DNA of 64,000 bases. Source: Streptomyces halobius (GTDB lineage Bacteria; Actinomycetota; Actinomycetes; Streptomycetales; Streptomycetaceae). Of the stretch, positions 8,933 through 16,798 are shown in pieces. The DNA is taken from the NCBI RefSeq assembly GCF_023277745.1, contig NZ_CP086322.1:1240001-1304000 (forward strand). Reading direction: 5' to 3'. The translations under genes and the position numbers were made by a program. Position 1 is the stretch's first letter. Each line of letters begins with the position of its first letter. Below the pieces are notes generated by a model, which ran no database searches, was not told the origin of the DNA, and saw nothing but the letters and a program-made list of their open reading frames with translations.

Positions 8933-10084
8933 TCAGGTTGTTCGGTCATGCGGTCGCCGCCTCGGTGCGGCGAGTGGCCTGCGAGGGTGTCCGAGTCCCC
9001 CCGGCGCCCGTTCGGACGGGGCGTCCACCAGGTCGCGTACGAGGGCGTGCTCCGGGGACAGCCGGCAGGCCGGGTCGGTGGCCGTGGCATCGCCGGTGAG
9101 CGCGTACGCCTGGCAGCGGCAGCCGCCGAAGTCCCTCTCACGCAGCTCACAGCTGCGGCACGGATCGCGCATCCAGTCCGTGCCCCGGTAGCGGTTGAAG
9201 GCCCGGGAGTGGTCCCAGATCCATGCCAGCCGATGGTCACGGACATTGGGCGCATCGAGGCCGGGAATCGAGGCGGCCGCCGGGCAGGGGAGGGTCGTGC
9301 CATCGGGAGTGATGGTGAGCGAGAGGGCGCCCCAACCGCCCATACAGGGCTTGGCGTTGCCCTCGAAGTAGTCGGGGACGACCCAGATCAACTCGATCCG
9401 TCCCTCGGTCCGGCCGGCGAGCTCGGCGCGTCGTCGCTGTACGGTCCGCTGCGCGCGGGTGAGCTGTTCGCGGGACGGCAGCAGGGCGGCGCGGTTGTAC
9501 AGTGCCCACCCGTAGAACTGGGTGTTGGCGAGTTCGATGCGGTCCGCGCCCCAGGCCGGTCCGAGATCGATGAGGTCGTCCAGCGCGTCGAGGTTGTGGC
9601 GGTGCAGTACGACGTTGAGTCCGAGCGGCAGCCCGGCATCCCGTACCAGGGCGGCGGCCCGCTCCTTGTCGGCGAAGGAGCGGCGCCCGGCGATCAGGTC
9701 GTTGGCGCCCGGGTCGGCGTGCTGGACGGACAGCTGCACACTGCGCAGACCGGCGTCGACGAGCCGGCCGAGCCGGGCCCGGCTGAGACCGACGCCGCTG
9801 GTGATGAGCTGGGTGTGGATGCCTGCGCCGTCGGCGGCCGCGACGATCGCCGCCACGTCGGGGCGAAGGAGGGGTTCACCGCCGGAGAGATGCGCGCTGA
9901 CCACCCCTAGGTCGGCGGCCTGACGCAGTGCGTCCGTCCACTGGGTGGTCGTCAACTCCGCTGATTTGCGGGCCAGTTCGAGCGGGTTGGAGCAGTAGGG
10001 GCAGTGCAGTGGGCAGCCGTGGGTGAGTTCGGCGAGGAGGGCCCAGGGGCGGGGTGGTGCGGTGGCCGGCCGGGCCGCCGTCAT
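8933..10084 (-). CDS. pqqE: PqqE, radical SAM enzyme of PQQ biosynthesis
   Basis: PqqE cross-links a Glu to a Tyr within the PqqA peptide, the first committed step to pyrroloquinoline quinone. The radical-SAM cluster motif C-x3-C-x2-C is at residues 24-31 (CPLHCPYC), with LSGGEPLLR as the SAM-binding GGE motif. A SPASM domain at the C-terminus carries further cysteines (CMGGWG, CRSCELRERDFGGCRC, and a final C) for auxiliary Fe-S clusters. ATG 10084 overlaps the pqqD stop as ATGA, indicating translational coupling. Length 383 residues is normal. Last gene of the pqq operon. Confidence 0.95.
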   Translation of the reverse strand: MTAARPATAPPRPWALLAELTHGCPLHCPYCSNPLELARKSAELTTTQWTDALRQAADLGVVSAHLSGGEPLLRPDVAAIVAAADGAGIHTQLITSGVGLSRARLGRLVDAGLRSVQLSVQHADPGANDLIAGRRSFADKERAAALVRDAGLPLGLNVVLHRHNLDALDDLIDLGPAWGADRIELANTQFYGWALYNRAALLPSREQLTRAQRTVQRRRAELAGRTEGRIELIWVVPDYFEGNAKPCMGGWGALSLTITPDGTTLPCPAAASIPGLDAPNVRDHRLAWIWDHSRAFNRYRGTDWMRDPCRSCELRERDFGGCRCQAYALTGDATATDPACRLSPEHALVRDLVDAPSERAPGGLGHPRRPLAAPRRRPHDRTT

Positions 10085-10392
10085 CGCAGCCAGCCTTCCT
10101 CCCGGATCCGGGCGAGGAATTCCGGCACCTCGTCCGCCACCGGCGCACCCGGATACCGGCACATCAACTCCGCGACGATGTCCGATACTTCGCGCTGCCC
10201 GTCACACAGACGCAGCACGGTGCCGGCATTGCCCACGAGCACCACGACACGTTCCGGCAGAAGCAGCAGGTCGGTGTCGCGCACCCGGTCGTAGCGCAGG
10301 TGGACGGCGGGGGCGAGGGCGGGGCACCAGCGCGATGGAGCCATGTCCTTGAAGGAGGGAGCCGCGTCCTTGGCGGTCGGCCTGCCGTTCAC
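10081..10392 (-). CDS. pqqD: PqqD, peptide chaperone (RRE) of PQQ biosynthesis
   Basis: Small RiPP-recognition protein that binds PqqA and presents it to PqqE. The 103-residue product contains the winged-helix RRE core, with LLLLPERVVVLVGNAGTVLR, CDGQREVSDIVAEL and VPEFLARIREEGWL. GTG 10392 overlaps the pqqC stop (GTGA) and is the only start matching the family length. The first about 25 residues are an extra N-terminal arm. Confidence 0.93.
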   Translation of the reverse strand: MNGRPTAKDAAPSFKDMAPSRWCPALAPAVHLRYDRVRDTDLLLLPERVVVLVGNAGTVLRLCDGQREVSDIVAELMCRYPGAPVADEVPEFLARIREEGWLR

Positions 10393-11174
10393 GTCCGCTC
10401 CCCTCGCTCGACCGCGTCCAGCAGGGACCACAGCACATCGCACTTGAAGGCGAGCGCGGCGACCGCCGATTCCTGCTCCTCCTCGGTGCGCGCCCAGTCC
10501 AGGACCAGCGCGAGCGCCTCCTTGCTGTCCCGCCGGCCCTGGTTCTGCCGACCACGGAAGTAGGCGAGGCCCTCGGCGTCGATCCAGCGGTAGTGCTTTT
10601 CGAACGCGTCGATCCGGGTGCGCATGATGTCGGGTGCGGACAGTTCGGTGAGCGAGGCGGCGACCGCCTCCAGAGGCGAGCGCAGCCGGCAGAAGTTGAC
10701 ATAGCCGTCGACGGCGAGCCGTACACCGGGCAGCACGCCCGCCTCGTCCATCAGCAGCGACCGGCCGAGTCCGGCCGCCTCGCCGAGCCGCAGCCAGCGC
10801 TCGATGCCGCCCTCGCCCTCCTCCCGCCCGTCGTGGTCCTGGATCCGGCGCAGCCACATCCGGCGCAGCTCCGGCGTGGGCAGCTTCGCGGTGATCAGGG
10901 CGTCCTTGATGGGGATATGGCGCTGGTAGTGGAACCGGTTACGGATCCAGAGGCGCAGTTCCCATGGGGTCAACTCTCCCTTGTGCATACGGATGTTGAA
11001 GGGGTGGCGGTCGTGGTAGCGGTCGCGCGCCACGGCCCGCAGCCGCTCCTCGAACGGTGGGCTTGACGAGGTATCCGTCCGCGGGCTTGACGAGGTTTTC
11101 GTCAGCTGGTTCGAAGTGGTTTTCGTCCGCGGGCTTGAAGAGGTATGCGTCAGCTGACTCGATCGCCTGCTCAT
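10389..11174 (-). CDS. pqqC: PqqC, pyrroloquinoline-quinone synthase
   Basis: PqqC performs the final ring closure and eight-electron oxidation to PQQ, without metal. The body matches the family: HPFNIRMHKGELTPWELRLW, then NRFHYQRHIPIKDALITAK, and IQDHDGREEGEGGIERW. ATG 11174 overlaps the pqqB stop (ATGA). The first about 40 residues are atypical: they consist of an 8-residue tandem repeat (QLTHTSSS, PRTKTTSN, QLTKTSSS, PRTDTSSS) placed before the conserved FEERLRAVARDRYHD start. The repeat is encoded by 24-bp DNA units and is discussed as a finding. Catalytic core looks intact. Confidence 0.95.
   Translation of the reverse strand: MSRRSSQLTHTSSSPRTKTTSNQLTKTSSSPRTDTSSSPPFEERLRAVARDRYHDRHPFNIRMHKGELTPWELRLWIRNRFHYQRHIPIKDALITAKLPTPELRRMWLRRIQDHDGREEGEGGIERWLRLGEAAGLGRSLLMDEAGVLPGVRLAVDGYVNFCRLRSPLEAVAASLTELSAPDIMRTRIDAFEKHYRWIDAEGLAYFRGRQNQGRRDSKEALALVLDWARTEEEQESAVAALAFKCDVLWSLLDAVERGERT
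11052..11147 (-). repeat. 24-bp tandem repeat inside the 5' end of pqqC, 4 units
   Basis: Units at 11052-11075, 11076-11099, 11100-11123 and 11124-11147, with a further partial unit after. The third and the partial unit share one variant, the second and fourth another. The period is a multiple of three, so the frame is kept and an 8-residue peptide repeat results. Confidence 0.8.
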
Positions 11175-12184
11175 AGGGAAATCTCCATCCCTTCCACGGC
11201 CACCGCCAGACCCAGTTCGGCCAGTCGCCTGTGCTGCGGCGCGTCGGGATCGACGAGGGGGTTGGTGTTGTTGAGGTGGGTGTAGAAGCAGCGGGCGGCG
11301 AGCGGGGCGAGTCGCCGGGCGGTGCCTTCGGGCCCGTCGATGGGCAGATGGCCCATGCCCGTGGCCGTACGGGCGGAGAATCCGCTGCGGCATGGTTCGT
11401 CGTCGTCCCAGAAGGTGCCGTCGAGCAGGACACAGTCGGCATCGGCCAGCGCTTGCTGGAAGCCGTCGGGCCAGGCGGCAAGCGCGGGCGCGTAGACGAC
11501 GGTGCCTCCGGTACGGCGGTCGTGCAGCCGTACCGCGACGACCCATGGTTCGGTGGCCGATGGGTCGACCGCCGGTGGGTCGAGCGCCGGTGGGTCGATG
11601 GTCCCCGGGGCGGTGGCCTGCGGGGCACCACCCGCCATGATGACGTGATCAGCCGGGCTACGGTCGGCCGGGAAACCATCGCTGCCGATCGCGTAGCGGG
11701 GCCGTTTCGCGGAAACGGGCACGGCGCTGATCTCGACGTCCGACCCGTCACACAGCTGCACCGGCCGTGCCCCCAACTCCCGCCATACAAGCGTGGCGTA
11801 CGGCATGAGGAGGTCGTCCAGGTGCGCCCGGTCGCGCAATGCGGCGCGGACCGGTCCGGTGGCGAGCACCTCGATGCGGTCGCCCTCACGGAGCCGTGCG
11901 ATGCCGAGGGTGTGGTCGAGTTCGGCGTCCGTGAGCACCAGTCCCGCCACCGGTGTACGCCGTGCCGCTGGGCCCGGACGCAGGGCGGGGGTGCTTTCCA
12001 TCTGGTCGGCGATATCAGGGGTGGCGTTGATCAGATACCAGTGGTCGTCCTCGGCTCGTACGGCGAGCGAGGCGTGGCGCCGACGCCATTCGGGGTGTGT
12101 GCGTGCCCCGGAGCACCCGGGGCACGCACAGTTCCATTGGGGCACTCCGCCACCAGCCGCGGTGCCGAGCACCTTGCACAGCAT
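11171..12184 (-). CDS. pqqB: PqqB, metallo-hydrolase-fold protein of PQQ biosynthesis
   Basis: PqqB belongs to the metallo-beta-lactamase fold and is proposed to hydroxylate the cross-linked Tyr. The start LCKVLGTAAGGGVPQWNCAC followed by PGC is the family signature, LTDAELDHTLGI carries the metal-site region, and FYTHLNNTNP closes the fold. ATG 12184 is 10 bases after pqqA. A Pro-rich insertion (IDPPA, LDPPA, VDPSA) in a surface loop comes from 15-bp tandem DNA repeats at 11562-11606. Length 337 residues, slightly over the usual. Confidence 0.94.
   Translation of the reverse strand: MLCKVLGTAAGGGVPQWNCACPGCSGARTHPEWRRRHASLAVRAEDDHWYLINATPDIADQMESTPALRPGPAARRTPVAGLVLTDAELDHTLGIARLREGDRIEVLATGPVRAALRDRAHLDDLLMPYATLVWRELGARPVQLCDGSDVEISAVPVSAKRPRYAIGSDGFPADRSPADHVIMAGGAPQATAPGTIDPPALDPPAVDPSATEPWVVAVRLHDRRTGGTVVYAPALAAWPDGFQQALADADCVLLDGTFWDDDEPCRSGFSARTATGMGHLPIDGPEGTARRLAPLAARCFYTHLNNTNPLVDPDAPQHRRLAELGLAVAVEGMEISL
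11562..11606 (-). repeat. 15-bp tandem repeat within pqqB, 3 units
   Basis: Two near-identical units (gggtcgaccgccggt and gggtcgagcgccggt) plus a diverged third. They encode a five-residue DPPA/DPSA repeat and keep the frame. Confidence 0.7.
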
Positions 12185-12194
12185 GGCGGGCCGG

Positions 12195-12425
12195 TCAGCG
12201 TGCGGACAGGGAGTACGCGGTGACCTCCAGTGCGGTCTCGACCACCGTGTAGTCCGGAGTGCGCCAGGTCGCCTGCTCGCCATACCGGGCCGGGGAGTGG
12301 GTGGCGCGCGAGCGCTGAGGGCGCCGGCTGGCCTGCCGGCTCTGCTGCATGCCGTCGTGCACACCGTTCACGGCGTTGATGTAGTTCACGGCGTTGATGT
12401 CGGTGATGTTGTTCATATCGCTCAT
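12195..12425 (-). CDS. pqqA: PqqA, precursor peptide of PQQ
   Basis: The C-terminus PDYTVVETALEVTAYSLSAR contains the Glu-x3-Tyr pair (E-V-T-A-Y) from which PQQ is excised, with the preceding W-x-x-P typical of PqqA. At 76 residues from ATG 12425 it is much longer than the usual 22-40. The extra N-terminus includes a six-residue repeat (INAVNY, INAVNG) encoded by 18-bp DNA units at 12366-12401. An internal start at the Met before QQSRQASRRP would give 51 residues. AGAAGGG upstream of 12425 favours the long form, but this is not decisive. First gene of the operon. Confidence 0.88.
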   Translation of the reverse strand: MSDMNNITDINAVNYINAVNGVHDGMQQSRQASRRPQRSRATHSPARYGEQATWRTPDYTVVETALEVTAYSLSAR

Positions 12426-12460
12426 CTAGGGGTCCAGCCCTTCTCGTGGGTGCTGTGGCC

Positions 12461-12524
12461 GTGGCAGTGCCTGACTGTGCCGGTACCTGACTGTGGCAAT
12501 GCCTGGCTGTGGCAGTAGGTCTCT
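12461..12524. repeat. 16-bp tandem repeat upstream of the pqq operon, about 4 units
   Basis: Units begin at 12461, 12477, 12493 and 12509: gtggcagtgcctgact, gtgccggtacctgact, gtggcaatgcctggct and a diverged fourth. They lie 36-99 bases upstream of the pqqA start and so probably within or near its promoter or leader. No function is established from sequence. Confidence 0.7.
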
Positions 12525-12992
12525 GGATCGGCGCTGGGTGGTTACGGTCCTGTCGTCACGGCTTTGGCCGCGCTTGCACGGTGCACGTCTGGCATTCGTC
12601 TGACGGACATGACTCGCACACCGGCCGCCGCATCACTCGAATGCCGTCGACGCCCCCACCCCGGCCATCGCTCAATCGACCGTCATGGAGACATCGACGG
12701 CGACACCGACGCCGACGGACGCATGACCGGCCGTCGTTCGTCGCTGCACTGCGGAGGGAGCGCCTCTTACCCGTGCGAGCGCGTTCCGGTCGCGTCGCCG
12801 AGCCGTCAACGTTCCCAGTTGGCGGCGGCCGTTGGCGGATCATTGAGCAGGGTGCCGCTTTGCAGAATCCTCAGCCACGGCGTCACGGTCAATGGGCAGA
12901 GCGAAATTCATCAACTCCCCCTGCTCCAAAGGGAAATCCCCCCGCGATCCCTTGACCCCATCCCACAGGCGCAGTACCTTCCCGCCGAACCA
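12525..12992. other. intergenic region between divergent pqqA and sugar dehydrogenase
   Basis: No frame here has convincing coding character. It holds the divergent promoters by position; no clear -35/-10 pair is recognised. Confidence 0.4.
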
Positions 12993-13009
12993 ACAGGAAA
13001 CTTTCCTGT
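12993..13009. promoter_or_regulatory. 17-bp palindromic operator candidate
   Basis: The sequence ACAGGAAACTTTCCTGT is a perfect palindrome around a central C, 70 bases before the sugar dehydrogenase ATG. AGGAAA-N-TTTCCT motifs of this type are used by ROK-family sugar-responsive repressors. Placement before a secreted sugar-oxidising enzyme fits, but the regulator is inferred. Confidence 0.5.
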
Positions 13010-13078
13010 CAGCCCGGCGCCGCTGATGCTCACGAGGGAGTGCCATGCCCCGTCACGCCGCCTGACCGGAGGACCCCC

Positions 13079-14363
13079 ATGCGCATGCGCACCAGATCCC
13101 CACGCCACGTCACGCCGGCCATGGTGGCCGCATCCGCCCTCGCCGCCGGCCTGCTCATATCGGCCGCCGGGTCCGGCGGCGCCGCCGACGCGACACACCG
13201 CAGCACATCCCGCCCCACATCCCACACCGCAGCGGGCGGCGCCCTCGCCTCCGAACCCGGCACACCCCGCACCGTCTCGTCGGGCTGGTCATCCCCTGGG
13301 GCCTGAGCTGGCTGCCGGACGGCTCGGCCCTGCTCACCGAACGCGACTCGTTCACCGTCCACACCCTCACGCAGGACGGTACGAAGAAAGAAGTCGGCAA
13401 GGTACCCAACGTCGTCACCACGGGCGGCGAGGGCGGACTGCTGAGCATCGCCGTATCGCCGTCCTGGCAGACCGACCACCATGTGTACGTGATGCACTCC
13501 GCCAAGGAAGGCAATCGGATCGCACGGATGACGTTCGACGGCGGCGAACTCGGCGACTACAAAGTCGTGGTCGACGGCATCAAGAAGAACAGGTACCACA
13601 ACGGCGGACGCATCAAATTCGGCCCCGACGGCTACCTCTACGCCACGACGGGCGACGCCCAGGACGAGGACCTGGCCCAGGACACCAGCTCGCTCAACGG
13701 CAAGATCCTCCGCATGACCCCCGACGGCAAGCCGGCCCCCGGCAACCCTTTCGGCAACCTGGTCCACTCCTACGGTCACCGCAATCCGCAGGGCATCACC
13801 TGGGACGCCCAAGGACGCCTGTGGGATGGGGGGTTGGGTGCCAGAACGTACGACGAGCTGAACCTCATCGAGCCCGGCAAGAACTACGGCTGGCCCACGT
13901 GCGAGGCGAGTGTTCCACGGACGGGATGACCAATCCCAAGCGCCAGTGGCCGGTCAGTGAAGCCTCACCCAGCGGGGTGGCCTACGCCGACGGTGCGATC
14001 TACATGGCCGCGCTCCGCGGCGAACGCCTGTGGCGCATTCCCGTCGACGGCTCGAACACGGGCACCCCTGAGGCGTACTACACCAACGACTACGGGCGAC
14101 TGCGTACGGTCGAGTCCGTACCCGGCAAGAACTCGCTGTGGCTGACCACCACCAACGCGGACAACAACGGCGACGGGGGACCCGGTTCGGACAAGGTGTT
14201 CCACATCGATCTCAAGTCAGGCCCTGGCGGCCCAGTCCTCCTCCCCATGGCACGCTGGAAGAACAGCACTCCACCGACCCCCTGGACCGGCAGACAAGAA
14301 CGGGACCGGCAGGCAGACAAGAAGCAGGCAAGACCGAAAGACCAAGGTCGAGAAGCGCAATGA
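13079..14363 (+). pseudogene. secreted PQQ-type glucose/sorbosone dehydrogenase, two frameshifts
   Basis: ATG 13079 follows GGAGG. A signal peptide (MRMRTRSPRHVTPAMVAASA, hydrophobic to about residue 35) is read in frame 2. Near 13280 the homology jumps to frame 1: LVIPWGLSWLPDGSALLTER, then GGEGGLLSIAVSP, NGGRIKFGPDGYLYATTGDA and HSYGHRNPQGITWD, the six-bladed beta-propeller of soluble aldose dehydrogenases. Near 13910 it jumps to frame 3 for the last blades (SPSGVAYADGAIYMAALRGE). Such enzymes oxidise sugars with PQQ, fitting the adjacent pqq operon. Two shifts would inactivate it unless they are base-call errors. The terminal TGA overlaps the next ATG. Confidence 0.82.
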
Positions 14364-15142
14364 GCACGCCACTCCCCGGCTTCGAGAGCTTCGGGCAGCC
14401 CGACGGATGCGGGCCGCCTGACAGCTCCGACCGGCACGACGGCAAAGGGAACGCCGACGAGCCTGGGGCCTCCGGCGACGCCGGGACCCGCGCCACAGCG
14501 CCCCGCGGCCGCCGGGAACTCGCTCCCGGCGCCGTCCACGTCCCCGACTGGCTCACCCTGGCACAGCAGCGCGAACTGGTCGCGGCCTGTCGCGGCTGGG
14601 CACGCGGCCCGGTCCCGATCCGGCACACCAGGCTCCCCCGGGGCGGTGTGATGTCCGTCCAGACGGTGTGCATCGGATGGCACTGGCAGCCGTACGCGTA
14701 CACCCGCACCGCCGACGACGTCAACGGTGCCCCGGTCGCCGAATTCCCTCACTGGATGGTCGAGTTGGGCCGCAGAGCACTGGTCGAGGCATATCAGGAC
14801 CCGTCCGCGGGCGAGGCCTACACACCGGACACCGCGCTGATCAATTTCTACGACGACCAGGCCAAGCTCGGCATGCACCAGGACAAGGAGGAGCGGTCCA
14901 GCGCGCCGGTGGTCTCCCTCAGCATCGGCGACAGCTGCGTCTTCCGGTTCGGCAATACGGAGACCCGCACCAAACCGTACACCGACATCGAGCTGGCGTC
15001 CGGCGATCTCTTCGTCTTCGGCGGACCGTCCCGGTTCGCGTATCACGGGGTGCCCAGGGTCCACCCGGGCACCTGCGACCCCGCGTCCGGCCTGACCAGC
15101 GGGCGCCTCAACATCACGATGCGGGTCACCGGCCTCGCCTGA
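14360..15142 (+). CDS. alkB: AlkB-family 2-oxoglutarate/Fe(II) dioxygenase
   Basis: Repairs alkylated bases by oxidative demethylation. The iron ligands are visible: H and D in GMHQDKEE and the distal H in YHGVPR, and the 2-oxoglutarate-binding Arg pair is in RLNITMRVTG. The YTPDTALINFYDDQAKLGMH block is the family hallmark. Length 260 residues includes an about 55-residue low-complexity N-terminus. ATG 14360 overlaps the preceding stop (ATGA), so it may be coupled to the dehydrogenase reading frame. Confidence 0.92.
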   Translation: MSTPLPGFESFGQPDGCGPPDSSDRHDGKGNADEPGASGDAGTRATAPRGRRELAPGAVHVPDWLTLAQQRELVAACRGWARGPVPIRHTRLPRGGVMSVQTVCIGWHWQPYAYTRTADDVNGAPVAEFPHWMVELGRRALVEAYQDPSAGEAYTPDTALINFYDDQAKLGMHQDKEERSSAPVVSLSIGDSCVFRFGNTETRTKPYTDIELASGDLFVFGGPSRFAYHGVPRVHPGTCDPASGLTSGRLNITMRVTGLA

Positions 15143-15148
15143 AGCGCA

Positions 15149-15580
15149 ACCGACGCCGGTTCTGTCGCGAAGGCGGAGGAACCCTCGGGCTGGCAGAACA
15201 CCGAGCTGCGCCATGTCCCCGGGATTCGTGCGAGCAATCACGAGGCGGCGTTCCACTTCGGCGGGAAGGGAGGTAAGCGCAGCAAGGAGCCAGCCGAGCC
15301 CGTCGTACTCGCCGGCATTACCTACACCGGCGACGGCCGGTACGAGATATGGAATCAAGACACGCGTGACGTGCTGATGACGTGCTCGCTCCAGACCCAC
15401 ATCTGGTGGATGCCTGCAAGGACGGTGGCGCCGGAGCCCGAGGTCGCGACCATCGAGCCGACGGCGGCTATCGTGGGCGATGGCCTCGGTCAGCCGGTGC
15501 ATCACGTGCGGACCGGGGAGTTGGTCGGCTACCTCACCCCCGAGAAGTTCTTCCCGATTGACCAAGTGGAGAAGCGTTGA
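15149..15580 (+). pseudogene. phage-like hypothetical gene, 5' truncated
   Basis: Open from the alkB stop without an ATG; the coding-like part runs from about NTELRHVPGIRASNHEAAFH through YTGDGRYEIWNQDTRDVL to FFPIDQVEKR. The style resembles small hypotheticals found in actinophages. A GTG at 15371 would yield only the last 69 residues. The N-terminus was probably lost at a recombination point near 15150. Function not recognised. Confidence 0.45.
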
Positions 15581-15744
15581 ATAACGAGCTGGCATGCCTG
15601 GATGCCCGGCACAGTGGATGTGCCGGGGAGGTGCTGTACCGCGAGAGCCTGAGCGGCACCGGTACCGCGATCCCCAGGTGCGACCAGCACCAGGCCCTCG
15701 CGGAGGCACGCGCCGAGAATGGCCGTCGAATCCAACCCGGCTGA
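15577..15744 (+). CDS. small Cys-containing hypothetical protein
   Basis: TTG 15577 overlaps the previous TGA. The 55-residue product (NELACLDARHSGCAGEVLYR, then SLSGTGTAIPRCDQH) has three Cys and one His and looks like a small zinc-binding protein of the phage/plasmid type often seen in streptomycetes. Function unknown. Confidence 0.5.
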   Translation: MNNELACLDARHSGCAGEVLYRESLSGTGTAIPRCDQHQALAEARAENGRRIQPG

Positions 15745-15906
15745 GCAGCTCGTAAGCCTCTCGATGAACTCATCGAGATCCTTCGGGACGCCCCTAAGAC
15801 TGGAGGAGGGCCGAAGTGGGATGAGCGGAACGCCCTCGACATCAGCAATAGCTACCGCAAGAACATCATTCAGAAGGGTCCCCGATTCGGAGACGTTGCG
15901 CTTTAA
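15745..15906 (+). pseudogene. coding-like remnant after an in-frame TGA
   Basis: The same frame stays open after TGA 15742 and encodes LDELIEILRDAPKTGGGPKW to a TAA at 15904. There is no start codon. It may be the second half of the preceding gene after a nonsense mutation, or a separate 5'-truncated gene. Confidence 0.35.
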
Positions 15907-15916
15907 ACGCAGAAAG

Positions 15917-15950
15917 GCGCTCTCCCCGGCCATACGGCCGGGGAGAGCGC
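15917..15950. terminator. strong hairpin terminator
   Basis: A perfect 15-bp stem (gcgctctccccggcc and its complement) with a 4-base loop atac, 11 bases after a stop codon. There is no U-run, as is usual in high-GC actinobacteria. Confidence 0.7.
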
Positions 15951-16375
15951 TGAATGGTGCTGGGCATGCCGCTGAAGCGCCCCGATTCGTTCGGGGCGAG
16001 GTCCGCCGTTCGGCCTACTTTGAGCATCGCGCGGCAGTACCGCTCTATCCGGACGCCGGACTGCGGTGAGGACTGGCCCCATGGGCCCGGCACACCCCTG
16101 GTCGCCCTCGGGACCGGGCTCAACAGCACCAGGCCCCCTAGATGGCATACACCAGGTGGTATCTGCCGCACGCCGATGGATCATGGAGGTACGGCTTCTC
16201 TCCAGCCGCCCGCGGCCTGAGATGGGGTTCCGCCCAAGCTCACGGGACGGACGAGAGCAACAGGCACGCAGCATGGCTCGGAGCGTCCTCCGTGACGTCC
16301 CGGCAAGGAACGCCTGGACGTCACGGCAGACCGAAGCCTGATTCACCACCGAAACAGCCCAAAGGAAGGAACACC
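15951..16375. other. non-coding stretch
   Basis: No frame shows convincing coding character on either strand, and no repeat is visible. It includes the leader of the small peptide gene at 16376. Confidence 0.4.
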
Positions 16376-16531
16376 GTGACACGTATCAGACTGGCCGCCG
16401 GAGCCCTTGCCGCCGCAGCGCTGCTGACAATCTTCGGCGGAGGCGTCGCCAACGCCGCACCCTCAGACAACTACGGCGTTGGCCACTGCAGGGCGGGGGG
16501 GATGTTCGGAGACTGCTACGGCGTCTCGTGA
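16376..16531 (+). CDS. small secreted two-cysteine peptide
   Basis: GTG 16376 has AAGGAAGG at good spacing. The 51-residue product has a clear Sec signal peptide (TRIRLAAGALAAAALLTIFG) with cleavage after ANA. The mature part of about 23 residues (PSDNYGVGHCRAGGMFGDCY plus three more) contains two Cys eight residues apart that could form a disulfide loop. No family is recognised. Candidates are a signalling or surface peptide or a bacteriocin-like product. Confidence 0.65.
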   Translation: MTRIRLAAGALAAAALLTIFGGGVANAAPSDNYGVGHCRAGGMFGDCYGVS

Positions 16532-16567
16532 TCTGCCCGGCAGGCATGTAGCCAAGCCGCTTGTGGT

Positions 16568-16601
16568 CGTCTTCACTTACCAGTCTTGGCAGGTGAAGAC
16601 G
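16568..16601. terminator. hairpin, possible terminator of the small peptide gene
   Basis: A 14-bp stem with one mismatch and one wobble (outer arm cgtcttcac) and loop agtctt, 37 bases after the stop codon. Confidence 0.45.
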
Positions 16602-16798
16602 GCCGCACCGGGGCGGGAACGACCCGGCGAGGGCCATGAGCATCTGCTGACGCTCCGCCACCGCTGAAACATCAAACGCGACTGGCGGACGGCACGCCGT
16701 GTCGGCCGGCTCGCGGCCGACCAAGTCTCCGGTCACCGTGTGCGCTAGTTCGGGCTTGGCGCGCAGGTATTCATGGACGACGGAGACCGGATCGACCC

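Noticed and set aside
12564..14363. 600-codon frame starting in the pqqA-dehydrogenase intergenic region
   Set aside because: Only its last about 150 codons match the dehydrogenase. The front is an Arg/Pro/His-rich artefact of reading the wrong frame across the signal peptide and first blades.
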